A stretch of DNA of 64,000 nt from Gammaproteobacteria bacterium (GTDB taxonomy: Bacteria > Pseudomonadota > Gammaproteobacteria > Steroidobacterales > Steroidobacteraceae). The notes below the pieces were generated by a model that had not been told where the DNA came from, did no database searches, and saw only the letters and a program-made list of their open reading frames with translations. This document shows positions 1 through 6,996 of this stretch, piece after piece. A program made the translations under genes and the position numbers. The stretch lies in NCBI GenBank assembly GCA_025358295.1, contig JANYJY010000062.1, positions 1 through 64,000 on the forward strand. The letters are read 5' to 3'. Each line of letters starts with the position of its first letter. The first letter of the stretch is position 1.

Positions 1-1818
1 GAGCGCTTTTCCGAACAGGTCGGCGGCGCGAGCGGGATCGCTCTTGGCAAAGAGAGAAAAATTGCCGTATTGCACCAGAATGTCTGCGGTTTCGACCGGA
101 CGAGGTTGCCCGTCGCTTTCCGATAAATCGACTGCCTGTTGCAAGTCGGCTTCCGCTGAAATCAGGTGGCCGGCATCGGTCAAGGCACGTCCCAGATTGG
201 CGAGCGCGACCGCAACGTGACCGTTGTCGAGCGGGCGTTCAAGGCGGCGAATCGCGACCGCTTCTTCGAACAATGGAATCGAGCGCTCGCTCAAGCCTTG
301 GCGTCGATAGGCGAGGCCGATGCTCTCGAGAAGCTGGGCACGCACCTCCGGCTGCAGGGTTGAATTTCCCTGAATCTTCGCTGCGCCTCGATCTAATAAT
401 TCCCTCGCAGTCGGTTCTTTTCCCTGAGCATTGAAGGGATCCGCCTGGGAGAACACGTCGACCAAGAACGCCGACACCTGTTGCGCCCGGTCGCGCTCCT
501 GCGCCGTGCCGTCGCGCGCCATTTCGATTTTATGGTTCTCCCAGTACATGGCGCCGCCGAAGAGCGCGAGGCCGAGGATCAAGGCTGCGACAGCGATTAC
601 CGGCAGCGCGTTTCGCCGCAGGAACTTGGCGGTGTTGTAGCGCCAGTCGCCCTGGCGCGCATTCACGGACCGGCCGAGCAGATGTCGATTCAGATCATCA
701 GCCAGTGCTTCGACCGAAGGATAGCGACGATCGGGTTCCTTGCGCATGGCCATCGCGACGATGGCGTCCAAATCCCCGCTCAGGCGGGTGCGAAGTCGCT
801 GCGGAGAGAGTCCGCGGCGATCGGAGATGCGACTGCGGTCCGCATCGTTTTCGCCGCTCAACTTGGCTACCACCATCTGGCTCGGGCGCACCGGGTCGTC
901 CATGCAGATAGCGCGTTCCAACTGCAGCTGACTGTAGCTCAGCAGCCGGTAGGGTGAACGTCCCGTGAGCAGCTGATACAGCAGCACGCCGAGCGCATAA
1001 ATGTCCGTAGCCGTGGTGATCGGACGGCCGAGAACTTGCTCCGGCGCCGCATTCTCGGGTGTCAAGATGCGCTCTTGCAGGCGCGTCACCGGCAGGGTGT
1101 GCGAAAGGCTTTCCGGGGCGAGCAGCTTTGCGATGCCAAAATCCAGCAGTTTCGGGGCACCCGCATCGGTAACGAAGATATTCGATGCCTTGATGTCCCG
1201 GTGAACGACCAGATTGCGGTGTGCGTACTGCACCGCAGTGCAGACTTGGATGAAGAGTTCGAGCCGCTCTCGAACGAACAGGGTGCGGGAGTCGCAATGC
1301 ACATCGATGGATTCGCCGTCGACATGCTCCATCACCAGGTAGGGCGACCCGTCCTCCAGGTCGCCGCTATCGATCAGCCGGGCTATCGATGGATGATCGA
1401 GTGTGGCCAGGATATGCCGCTCGCTGTGCAGGCGGCTGCGCAATCGGGGATGCAGGGCCGCGTGCTGTAAAACCTTGATCGCAACGGTCTGCTGATACTT
1501 TGAATCATCGCGCTCGCCGAGATAGACGGTGCTCATGCCGCCGTGTCCGAGGATGGATACCACGCGATACGGACCTACGCGAGTGCCGATCAGGCGGTCA
1601 TGGTGGTCCTCCAACAGCGATTCTGCGGCTTCGCCTATCGCGTGCAACAGCGGCTCTTCGCTCCTGGCATCCGACTTGAGCAGGGATTCCACCGACGAAC
1701 GCAGTTCCAGGTCGTCACCGCAGGCGCCTGCCAAGCGCGTTGATCTTTCACTGTCGCGCGTTTCGACCAGCTCCTCGAACAGCGATTGAATCTGCTGCCA
1801 ACGCGCTCTCGATATCAT
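1..1818 (-). CDS. Serine/threonine protein kinase with C-terminal TPR region (partial, runs off the left edge)
   Basis: Seen by translating the reverse strand: 606 codons without a stop, truncated at base 1. The kinase domain has a glycine-rich loop GHGGMSTV near residue 92, the catalytic lysine in VAIKVL at K115, HRDIKASN with the catalytic Asp near D208, and DFGIAK. One transmembrane segment lies at about residues 406-425, followed by a TPR-like helical region that continues outside the window. This is the PknB-type layout of a cytoplasmic kinase anchored by one membrane helix with an external TPR sensor or scaffold. Its ATG overlaps the stop of the upstream sigma gene as ATGA (1815-1818), so the two are almost certainly co-translated. 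Family knowledge: ECF43 sigma factors are genomically linked to such kinases and one has been shown to be activated by phosphorylation. The substrate here is inferred, not seen. Confidence 0.93.
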   Translation of the reverse strand, partial: MISRARWQQIQSLFEELVETRDSERSTRLAGACGDDLELRSSVESLLKSDARSEEPLLHAIGEAAESLLEDHHDRLIGTRVGPYRVVSILGHGGMSTVYLGERDDSKYQQTVAIKVLQHAALHPRLRSRLHSERHILATLDHPSIARLIDSGDLEDGSPYLVMEHVDGESIDVHCDSRTLFVRERLELFIQVCTAVQYAHRNLVVHRDIKASNIFVTDAGAPKLLDFGIAKLLAPESLSHTLPVTRLQERILTPENAAPEQVLGRPITTATDIYALGVLLYQLLTGRSPYRLLSYSQLQLERAICMDDPVRPSQMVVAKLSGENDADRSRISDRRGLSPQRLRTRLSGDLDAIVAMAMRKEPDRRYPSVEALADDLNRHLLGRSVNARQGDWRYNTAKFLRRNALPVIAVAALILGLALFGGAMYWENHKIEMARDGTAQERDRAQQVSAFLVDVFSQADPFNAQGKEPTARELLDRGAAKIQGNSTLQPEVRAQLLESIGLAYRRQGLSERSIPLFEEAVAIRRLERPLDNGHVAVALANLGRALTDAGHLISAEADLQQAVDLSESDGQPRPVETADILVQYGNFSLFAKSDPARAADLFGKAL

Positions 1819-2381
1819 GGGGGTTGGGTGCCGATTTCATTGAGCAACCAGGCGCGTGCCAGCCGTATGTCGCGGTGCACGGTTGCGGCCGATATGCCGG
1901 CGGCCGTGGCGATCTGGTCATAGGTCAAGCCCCCGAAATAGTGCAACTCGATTACCTGGGCTAGCCGCGGTTCCAGCCGTTGCAGATCTTCGAGGGCATC
2001 GTCCAGGGCGACGACGTCGAAGTCAGCCGGCGGCAGCAGGTCCCCGCTGTCCTCCGCCGCGTGGTCTCGGGCGCCGGAATTGCGTTTAGCCCGGGAACGG
2101 GATTTGGCGTGGTCGACCAGTACCCGCCGCATGAGCCGCGACGCAAGAGCAAAGAAATGCCCCCGGTCTTGCAGCGCAACGTTCGCCTGAATCAAGCGGA
2201 GAAAGGCTTCGTGGACGACCGCCGTTGCCTGCAGGGTATGGCTGCCTCGTTCGGCGCGCATATAGTTTCGAGCCAGCCGCCTCAATTCGTCATAGACCAG
2301 CGGCGTCAAGCGATCCAGCGCCTGGGGGTGGCCCGATCGCCACTCGGTCAGGAGCTGGGTGAAATTGGCCGGCACTTGCAT
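1815..2381 (-). CDS. ECF-type RNA polymerase sigma factor (TIGR02999/ECF43-like)
   Basis: A 188-residue sigma-70 family protein. Region 2 spans about residues 20-95 (LVYDELRRLARNYM, then FFALASRLMRRVLVDHAK). Region 4 is C-terminal, with a helix-turn-helix in YDQIATAAGISAATVHRDIR. The start chosen is the ATG at 2381, preceded by GGTGAGAG; a longer frame from 2474 adds 31 unconserved residues. The acidic segment that most ECF factors carry in region 2.2 is replaced by TLQATAVVHEAF, with a threonine at T53. In the ECF43 group a threonine at about this place is phosphorylated by the partner kinase to permit core RNA polymerase binding. The partner kinase follows directly with a 4-base overlap. 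No anti-sigma factor is visible. Phosphorylation control is therefore a family-based inference. Confidence 0.92.
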   Translation of the reverse strand: MQVPANFTQLLTEWRSGHPQALDRLTPLVYDELRRLARNYMRAERGSHTLQATAVVHEAFLRLIQANVALQDRGHFFALASRLMRRVLVDHAKSRSRAKRNSGARDHAAEDSGDLLPPADFDVVALDDALEDLQRLEPRLAQVIELHYFGGLTYDQIATAAGISAATVHRDIRLARAWLLNEIGTQPP

Positions 2382-2442
2382 CGTCGTACTCTCACCGTCA
2401 CCGGAAAAAACTGGTCGCCGAGTCGGGCTTTCCCCTAAGCAT

Positions 2443-2474
2443 ACATTGCCGCGACAATGTGAGGGGATTCTCAC
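2443..2474. promoter_or_regulatory. Two abutting inverted repeats in the divergent sigma / repeat-peptide intergenic region
   Basis: ACATTG at 2443-2448 is mirrored by CAATGT at 2455-2460. GTGAG at 2459-2463 is mirrored by CTCAC at 2470-2474. Both lie between the sigma gene start (2381, leftward) and the repeat-peptide start (2563, rightward), where divergent promoters must be. They could be operator half-sites or a hairpin in the sigma leader. The arms are only 5-6 bp, so chance is a real alternative. I could not identify convincing -35/-10 boxes. Confidence 0.3.
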
Positions 2475-2562
2475 TCTGATGTCGCTTTACCAGGTGCAGA
2501 CCGTCGTGCCTAACAGATCTGTACTGCCAAGTTTTTATGACAACACACTCGGAGAAATTACA

Positions 2563-2820
2563 ATGAAGGTAAGTTTAATCGCTTTGGTCGCCGGCTGCGC
2601 TATGGCCAGTTCCGCTTTTGCATTGACCGACTCGCCGCCTTCCAGTCCGCCGCGCGGGACTGTGATGGACTCCCCGCCCACCAGCCCGCCGCGCACTGCT
2701 GTCTTGGACTCGCCGCCCACCAGCCCGCCTCGCGCGATCGTCTTGGACTCGCCTCCGACCAGCCCGCCGCGCGCGATCGTCATGGATTCGCCGCCCACCA
2801 GCCCGCCCCGCTGGATGTAA
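2563..2820 (+). CDS. Small secreted Pro/Ser-rich tandem-repeat protein
   Basis: 85 residues starting at ATG 2563 behind GGAG (2551-2554). Residues 1-20 are a clean Sec signal peptide ending in ASSAFA. The rest is four complete 13-residue units and one shortened unit, each beginning DSPP(T/S)SPPR and joined by a short hydrophobic linker such as AIVL or AIVM; the protein ends in RWM. Nothing else is present, so the mature product is essentially a repeat polypeptide of about 65 residues. I do not recognise a family. Each unit has two Ser/Thr-Pro steps and one Arg, giving an extended polyproline-like, phosphorylatable and trypsin-sensitive chain. It is divergent from an ECF sigma/kinase pair, which suggests a regulon member or kinase substrate, although a secreted protein would meet only extracytoplasmic partners. 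Followed 20 bases later by a second small secreted gene. Confidence 0.8.
   Translation: MKVSLIALVAGCAMASSAFALTDSPPSSPPRGTVMDSPPTSPPRTAVLDSPPTSPPRAIVLDSPPTSPPRAIVMDSPPTSPPRWM
2629..2817 (+). repeat. 39-bp coding tandem repeat (about 4.8 copies)
   Basis: Units begin at 2629, 2668, 2707, 2746 and 2785, the last shortened to 33 bases. Each encodes DSPP(T/S)SPPR plus four linker residues. The units are in frame and differ mostly at linker codons and synonymous sites, which indicates selection on the peptide rather than very recent slippage alone. Confidence 0.95.
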
Positions 2821-2840
2821 TCGTTTAGGAGTACTTAATA

Positions 2841-3035
2841 ATGCATCGTCGAAAAGTAATGGTTGCCGCTGTAGCGATGTTCGCCTTCGGCGTCGCCTTT
2901 GCGGCCCAACCGACATCGCTGCGCGCGGATTGGCGCGGGGGTGCCGTGCGACCGGGATCATCGTGGGTTCCCGGCACGAACACCTTGATGTCGGCCTATG
3001 AATCGTCTGTTGCGGAGCTAACGCCGCCGCGATAG
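2841..3035 (+). CDS. Small secreted protein of unknown function
   Basis: 64 residues, ATG at 2841 behind AGGAG (2827-2831). The first 22 residues form a signal peptide (VAAVAMFAFGVAFA). The mature part of about 42 residues contains RADWRGGAVRPG and ends in ELTPPR, which echoes the SPPR unit of the preceding repeat protein. No cysteines are present. It lies 20 bases downstream of the repeat gene and before a terminator-like hairpin, so the two probably form a bicistronic unit. I do not recognise the family. Confidence 0.65.
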   Translation: MHRRKVMVAAVAMFAFGVAFAAQPTSLRADWRGGAVRPGSSWVPGTNTLMSAYESSVAELTPPR

Positions 3036-3059
3036 TGCTCGGAGGATTCGTTTCAAGTC

Positions 3060-3090
3060 GGGGGTTCCGTGAATACGGAGCCCCCGTTTG
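3060..3090 (+). terminator. Terminator-like hairpin after the small secreted genes
   Basis: An 11-bp stem pairs 3060-3070 (GGGGGTTCCGT) with 3075-3085 (ACGGAGCCCCC) around a GAAT loop, with one G-T wobble. The downstream tract GTTTGG is only weakly T-rich, so termination efficiency is uncertain. Confidence 0.6.
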
Positions 3091-3132
3091 GCGTGTCCGG
3101 TAGACTAGGCAGAAAGTCCAACCGGGTGCTAC

Positions 3133-4116
3133 ATGCCTGAAATCCTTGTCATCGCTCACCGTGGCGCCAGCGGAGAGCGTCCCGAACACACTTTAGAATC
3201 CTATCGTCTGGCGATAGAGGAAGGCGCCGACTACATCGAGCCCGACCTGGTCATGACCAAGGACGGAGTACTCGTCGCGAGACATGAGAACGAGATCGGA
3301 GGCACCACCGATGTCGCCATGCACCCGGAATTCGCGATGCGCCGGCGCACCCAGGTGATCGATGGCGAGACCATGACGGGCTGGTTCACCGAAGACTTCA
3401 CCCTCGCCGAAATCAAGACTCTACGCGCGCGGGAGCGGCTGCCGGAATTGCGGCCTCAGAATTGCGTCTTCGACGGCCGTTTCACGATTCCCTCTTTCGT
3501 TGAAATTCTCGAATTGGCCACCGAGACCAATCGACGGCGCGGCGGCAGTGCGCGAATCGGCGTCTATCCGGAAACCAAGCACCCGGCGCATTTCACCGGT
3601 ATCGGCCTGCCGCTTGAACAGGCGGTGCTCGATGCGCTGCACCGTCACGCGTATTCCGCCGACGACAGTCCGGTATTCATACAATCTTTCGATCCCCAAA
3701 ACCTGCGTTTGCTGCACGGGATGACGCGATTGCCGTTACTGCAGCTATTGGAGCACGAACTCGGCGACTTGGCCGCGATCGCCCAGTACGCAGTCGGAAT
3801 CGGTATTGCCAAGCATTTGGCAACCCCGGAGGGCATACGTGCCGCGCACGCGGCGAATCTCAAGGTTCACGTATGGACTTTTCGCGCTGAAAACGAGTTC
3901 CTACCCAAGGACTTGCAGGTGGGCACCTCGCCGGCGGCGCACGGCAACCTGGAGGCCGAAATTCGCCGCTTCCTGGAGCGTGGTATCGACGGTTTCTTCG
4001 TTGATTTTCCGGCAGTCGGCGTCCGTGTTCGGAACGCTTACATTTCCGCAGTCCAGCCCTTGCACCAGCCGCTGACGGACACGACTTTGCCGGGAAACAG
4101 GCTGCAAGGGCGGTAG
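3133..4116 (+). CDS. Glycerophosphodiester phosphodiesterase (GDPD/GlpQ family)
   Basis: 327 residues. The GDPD signature is clear: VIAHRGASGERPEHT near residue 6, then YIEPDLVMTKDGVLVARHE supplying the Glu, Asp and His metal ligands. Conserved TIM-barrel segments follow, including FIQSFDPQNL and VHVWTFRAENE. These enzymes hydrolyse glycerophosphodiesters to sn-glycerol 3-phosphate and an alcohol using a divalent metal. The size and layout match the longer GlpQ-type enzymes. There is no obvious signal peptide from ATG 3133, so it is either cytoplasmic or its true start lies elsewhere; no strong Shine-Dalgarno is visible. The last 79 bases overlap the 3' end of the convergent HiPIP gene. Confidence 0.92.
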   Translation: MPEILVIAHRGASGERPEHTLESYRLAIEEGADYIEPDLVMTKDGVLVARHENEIGGTTDVAMHPEFAMRRRTQVIDGETMTGWFTEDFTLAEIKTLRARERLPELRPQNCVFDGRFTIPSFVEILELATETNRRRGGSARIGVYPETKHPAHFTGIGLPLEQAVLDALHRHAYSADDSPVFIQSFDPQNLRLLHGMTRLPLLQLLEHELGDLAAIAQYAVGIGIAKHLATPEGIRAAHAANLKVHVWTFRAENEFLPKDLQVGTSPAAHGNLEAEIRRFLERGIDGFFVDFPAVGVRVRNAYISAVQPLHQPLTDTTLPGNRLQGR

Positions 4117-4358
4117 ATGTTCCCGGCGGCGCCTTGCAATTGCAGGCAGTTATCGCAATTCGATCCTGCGACGAATCCCGGGTGTGATTTGGCGTCGACC
4201 AGGGATGCGTTCTCGGTATAGGCCAGAGCGATCGCTGCGGGATCCTTGACGTCCAGCCTCGCAGGCTCGGTCCCCGAAGATCGGTTCCACGGCAATGCGG
4301 CGGCAATACCCGCCGCCACGCCTAATTTTCCTAAGACCGAGCGCCGGGTCGTGTTCAT
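4038..4358 (-). CDS. High-potential iron-sulfur protein (HiPIP), Tat-exported
   Basis: 106 residues. The N-terminus TTRRSVLGKLG followed by a hydrophobic stretch is a Tat signal, as expected for a cofactor-loaded periplasmic protein. The [4Fe-4S] ligands C68, C71, C85 and C99 follow the HiPIP pattern C-x2-C-x13-C-x13-C, with the last in the diagnostic GWCKGW. HiPIPs are small soluble periplasmic electron carriers. It is the last gene of the leftward operon, 9 bases after the DUF3570 stop. Its position beside haem proteins and a TlpA gene suggests an electron-transfer role for the operon. Its 3' end overlaps the convergent GDPD gene. Confidence 0.95.
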   Translation of the reverse strand: MNTTRRSVLGKLGVAAGIAAALPWNRSSGTEPARLDVKDPAAIALAYTENASLVDAKSHPGFVAGSNCDNCLQLQGAAGNIYRPCSLFPGKVVSVSGWCKGWTAEM

Positions 4359-4367
4359 ATCATGCGG

Positions 4368-5551
4368 TCAGAAGAACATCGACAAGTAGACCTGGTACAC
4401 CGTGGCGTTGAATGCGTACTGCGGCTCAGTACCGGGTTGGAAGCCGCCGCCCGCAGGGGTGACGCTGAAATCCTTGATATCGCGGAAGTCTTTGTACTTG
4501 AATTGTATACGGCTGATATCCGCCGTAACCGTGCCGCGTTTGAATATTTTCCAGCCCTCGGGCAAAAACGCGTAGGTCACCTTCACATCGATGGTGTTGT
4601 TGGTCAATGCGGCAAGATTCTGGTCGCGCGCCACGAAATTTTGAGATTTGGCGAAGGGAAACAGATCACTGTAGAAGGTGGCGCTGTTCTGGCTGTAATG
4701 GCGAATGCGCCCTTCGAATATAAATTTATTGGCCCAGGGTTGGACATAGTCCAATTCGATGGTGTTCGCGCGGATGCCCCAGGTGTCGCTGAAGAAGCGG
4801 TATGACAAGGACACCGCCGCCCGATAGGGCAGGTAGTACTTGGTCCGGGTTTCGACCGCCGTGCTGGTATGCGTGTTGGGATAAATCTGGCTGCCCAATG
4901 AATACCCGAGCGGGACCGCGTCCCGGTAGCGAATGGAGCGGTAGGGATTGCTCAGCAGGCCCTGGTCGGTGATCACTTCCACCGTCGTTCCCGCGATCAG
5001 ATTCTTGGTGATAATTTGCGAAATGCCGCCCTGGTAGCTGCGGCTCTCCGCATGTCCGAGCCAGGCCACCTTGGGCGTATTGGTGCCGCCGTTGTTTTCG
5101 CCGATTTTGTCCCGGCTGTCCGTGAATCCGAGACTCACGGTGGTCAGATCGCCGAACATGTCCTGACTCAGCGAAAAATGTGTCGTGTTCGAGATGTAAT
5201 CGCGCTCGGTACTGTCGGTGTACGACAAGTTGTATTGGGTCTTATCGTGAATGTAATCGAGCGACAGGCTCTTCTGGTTGCGTTGATCCTTGATGACGCT
5301 GGCATTGCTCAACACGTCGACGGATGCGCCGCTGACCTTATCGATGAAATAGTTGGCCTCAACCGAGAATTTCTCGGAAAACTTCTTGCGGACCAGCACC
5401 GATTCGCCGGTGATGTCCATGCCGCCGCCGCGGTAGCTGCTCCAGAAGATGTCGGCACGGTCGTCGGGCAGCACGGTGCCCCGGCGACACACATCAGCGA
5501 CAGCGTGGCAAGGGCGGCAAAGCGGCTCAAATGGCGGGGGCAAATCCTCAT
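4368..5551 (-). CDS. DUF3570 outer-membrane protein, with an apparent frameshift near the N-terminus
   Basis: The long reverse frame carries a DUF3570 protein: LPDDRADIFW, then YRGGGMDITGESVLVRK, SVEANYFIDKVSGASVDV and amphipathic beta-strand repeats to the terminal YQVYLSMFF, fitting an OM beta-barrel. That frame has no signal peptide. One begins in another frame at ATG 5551 (MRICPRHLSRFAALATLSLM...). The frames join if one base is added in the C run at 5479-5482 (G run on the coding strand), which would give ...CVAGGTVLPDDRAD. So this is either a homopolymer error or a real frameshift. Without correction the gene could only start in frame at a poor upstream site. DUF3570 genes are commonly next to DUF4266 and thioredoxin-like genes, as here. 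Function is unknown. Confidence 0.85.
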
Positions 5552-5568
5552 GTCGTTGACAGTCGCCC

Positions 5569-5802
5569 CTAGTTGCAGCCGCAGCCGCCGCCGGCGGTGC
5601 CGGTGGCGCCCCGCGATCCTTCGCGGGATTCATAGATGTGATCCACATATGCGCTGGAGATCGCGTCGCGGTCCCATGACATGATGGGATCCGCCAGTCG
5701 GTCGCGCTCGTACGGCTTGACCCAGGGCTGAATGCTGCTGCACGCCCCGAGTAGAAGTGCAGCGCTGGCCACGGCTATCTTCATCGAGGTTTGCATGGTC
5801 AT
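5569..5802 (-). CDS. DUF4266 small lipoprotein
   Basis: 77 residues. A lipobox LLLGACSS gives an acylated Cys near residue 21, followed by the DUF4266 core IQPWVKPYERDRLADPIM and a Gly-rich end with the terminal GGGCGCN typical of the family. The paired C-terminal cysteines could bind metal or exchange disulfides with the TlpA encoded just upstream. Its ATG overlaps the TlpA stop as ATGA (5799-5802). DUF4266 and DUF3570 genes are usually neighbours, and the family function is unknown. Confidence 0.9.
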   Translation of the reverse strand: MTMQTSMKIAVASAALLLGACSSIQPWVKPYERDRLADPIMSWDRDAISSAYVDHIYESREGSRGATGTAGGGCGCN

Positions 5803-6308
5803 TCGCGAATCAGCTGCCGAATCCGGTCTTGGTACTCGTTCTCGTCGCCGGGCCGATAGCCGCGATGGATATAGCGGATCTCACCCTTGCGATCGATGAT
5901 GACGGAGCTCGGCATTTCATCGACGTGATAGGCCTTGCTGACCTGGTTTGCCGGGTCGAGCAGCACCGGAAAGCTCACCGGCTTACGTGCCAGCAGTTCC
6001 TTGACGGCCGGGCTCTCCTTGTCGACATTGACGCCGATTAGGGTAAAGCCCGCCGGCTTATATTTTTTGTACATCTGGTCCAGCAAGGGCATTTCTTGCT
6101 GGCAGGGTCCGCACCACGTTGCCCAGAAGTTCACCATGACGACCTGGCCCTTGTACTGGCTTAATGCGGCTTGCTGGCCGGACAGCGCCATGAGGGTGAA
6201 GGCTGGTGCAGGCCCGGTCGCATCGCCGCTTGCTGCAAACGCCGTCGATGCGACGACGATTGCCGCCATGGCGCAGCGCTTAATGATTTTAACGGTGGAA
6301 ATCTTCAT
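5799..6308 (-). CDS. TlpA/ResA-like periplasmic thiol-disulfide oxidoreductase
   Basis: 169 residues, ATG 6308 behind a strong AGGAGGACAG. Signal peptide at about residues 1-25, then a thioredoxin fold with FWATWCGPC (redox cysteines C66 and C69) and the cis-proline loop in DEMPSSVIID. It probably reduces periplasmic disulfides, for example during cytochrome c maturation or on the cysteine-ended DUF4266 lipoprotein coded next. Its tail RGYRPGDENEYQDRIRQLI closely parallels that of the Cys-less TlpA homologue at 16622-17125, which suggests the two are paralogues. Confidence 0.94.
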   Translation of the reverse strand: MKISTVKIIKRCAMAAIVVASTAFAASGDATGPAPAFTLMALSGQQAALSQYKGQVVMVNFWATWCGPCQQEMPLLDQMYKKYKPAGFTLIGVNVDKESPAVKELLARKPVSFPVLLDPANQVSKAYHVDEMPSSVIIDRKGEIRYIHRGYRPGDENEYQDRIRQLIRE

Positions 6309-6324
6309 TGATCTGTCCTCCTGA

Positions 6325-6996
6325 TCAGTAGAAAACGGTCAAGCCGAGTGTGGCTTCAATGTTGTGGACGTTTTTCGTCCGGCCGGTTAAATCTGTCTCG
6401 AACACGTGATCTCTCACATCCAAGTGCATCGCGAGCCAATCGGTAATCAGAAGGCGCTCGCCAAGCCCAAAATTAAGTGCAAACTGATCCTTGTCGGCAA
6501 ATTTCACATCGCCCATGCCGACCGTCACATACAGGGCCGAATTGAACGCACGCCCGCGGCCGAGAAAGATCTCGCCCGGCAGTATGTTGTAGCCCAGGTC
6601 CAGGTCGTAATACGTGAAGCGTCTCCCAGAGTCGCTGAGCACCGTGATGGAGGGGAAGACGTCCTCGAGGCTGGTGGTGCCGCCCTTGGAGCGGCCGAAG
6701 AACCCTTCCAGGAAGATATCCTCCGAGACGTGGTATGCGGCGCGCACGCCGTAGACCGGATTGGTGCCGAAATCCTGGATGCTGAGCGCGCCGAAGTAGC
6801 CGCCCAATTCGAAGTCCTTGGCCTTGATCTTCGGCGTTTTCACGACGCGACGATTGACCTGCGGCTCGATGATCGATGGCTCCGCTTGGGGCTCCTCGGC
6901 AACGATGGGCGTCGGGCCTTTTTCGCCCCGATGGAACCAGCCGCAACCGGACAGCAGCGCCGTGGCTAGAAGAACACTGCTAAGCCGAATTTCCAT
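6325..6996 (-). CDS. Outer-membrane beta-barrel lipoprotein (TIGR04565-like, myxo-type)
   Basis: 223 residues, preceded by a GAGGAA Shine-Dalgarno. The lipobox LLSGCGWF gives a Cys near residue 18, followed by a Pro/Glu-rich linker and then an eight-stranded-looking barrel beginning ELGGYFGALSIQDFG and ending in the aromatic-terminated ATLGLTVFY. The pattern matches the OM beta-barrel domain family named from Myxococcus (OMP_myx_plus). The start overlaps the end of the upstream SH3/barrel gene by 31 bases. A Glt-like machine is coded 10 kb away in the opposite direction, so this may be an OM component of that apparatus; this is inference. Confidence 0.82.
   Translation of the reverse strand: MEIRLSSVLLATALLSGCGWFHRGEKGPTPIVAEEPQAEPSIIEPQVNRRVVKTPKIKAKDFELGGYFGALSIQDFGTNPVYGVRAAYHVSEDIFLEGFFGRSKGGTTSLEDVFPSITVLSDSGRRFTYYDLDLGYNILPGEIFLGRGRAFNSALYVTVGMGDVKFADKDQFALNFGLGERLLITDWLAMHLDVRDHVFETDLTGRTKNVHNIEATLGLTVFY

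Noticed and set aside
431..1789. Forward-strand open frames in the first 1.8 kb
   Set aside because: They are shadows of the kinase gene, whose reverse-strand frame has complete catalytic motifs.
2535..2798. Reverse-strand open frame across the 39-bp repeats (GGES-type repeats)
   Set aside because: A frame opposite a 39-bp (multiple of 3) repeat stays open automatically. The forward frame has the signal peptide, Shine-Dalgarno and stop.
2629..2817. CRISPR-like array
   Set aside because: The units are contiguous, in frame and coding, without unique spacers and with no cas genes nearby.
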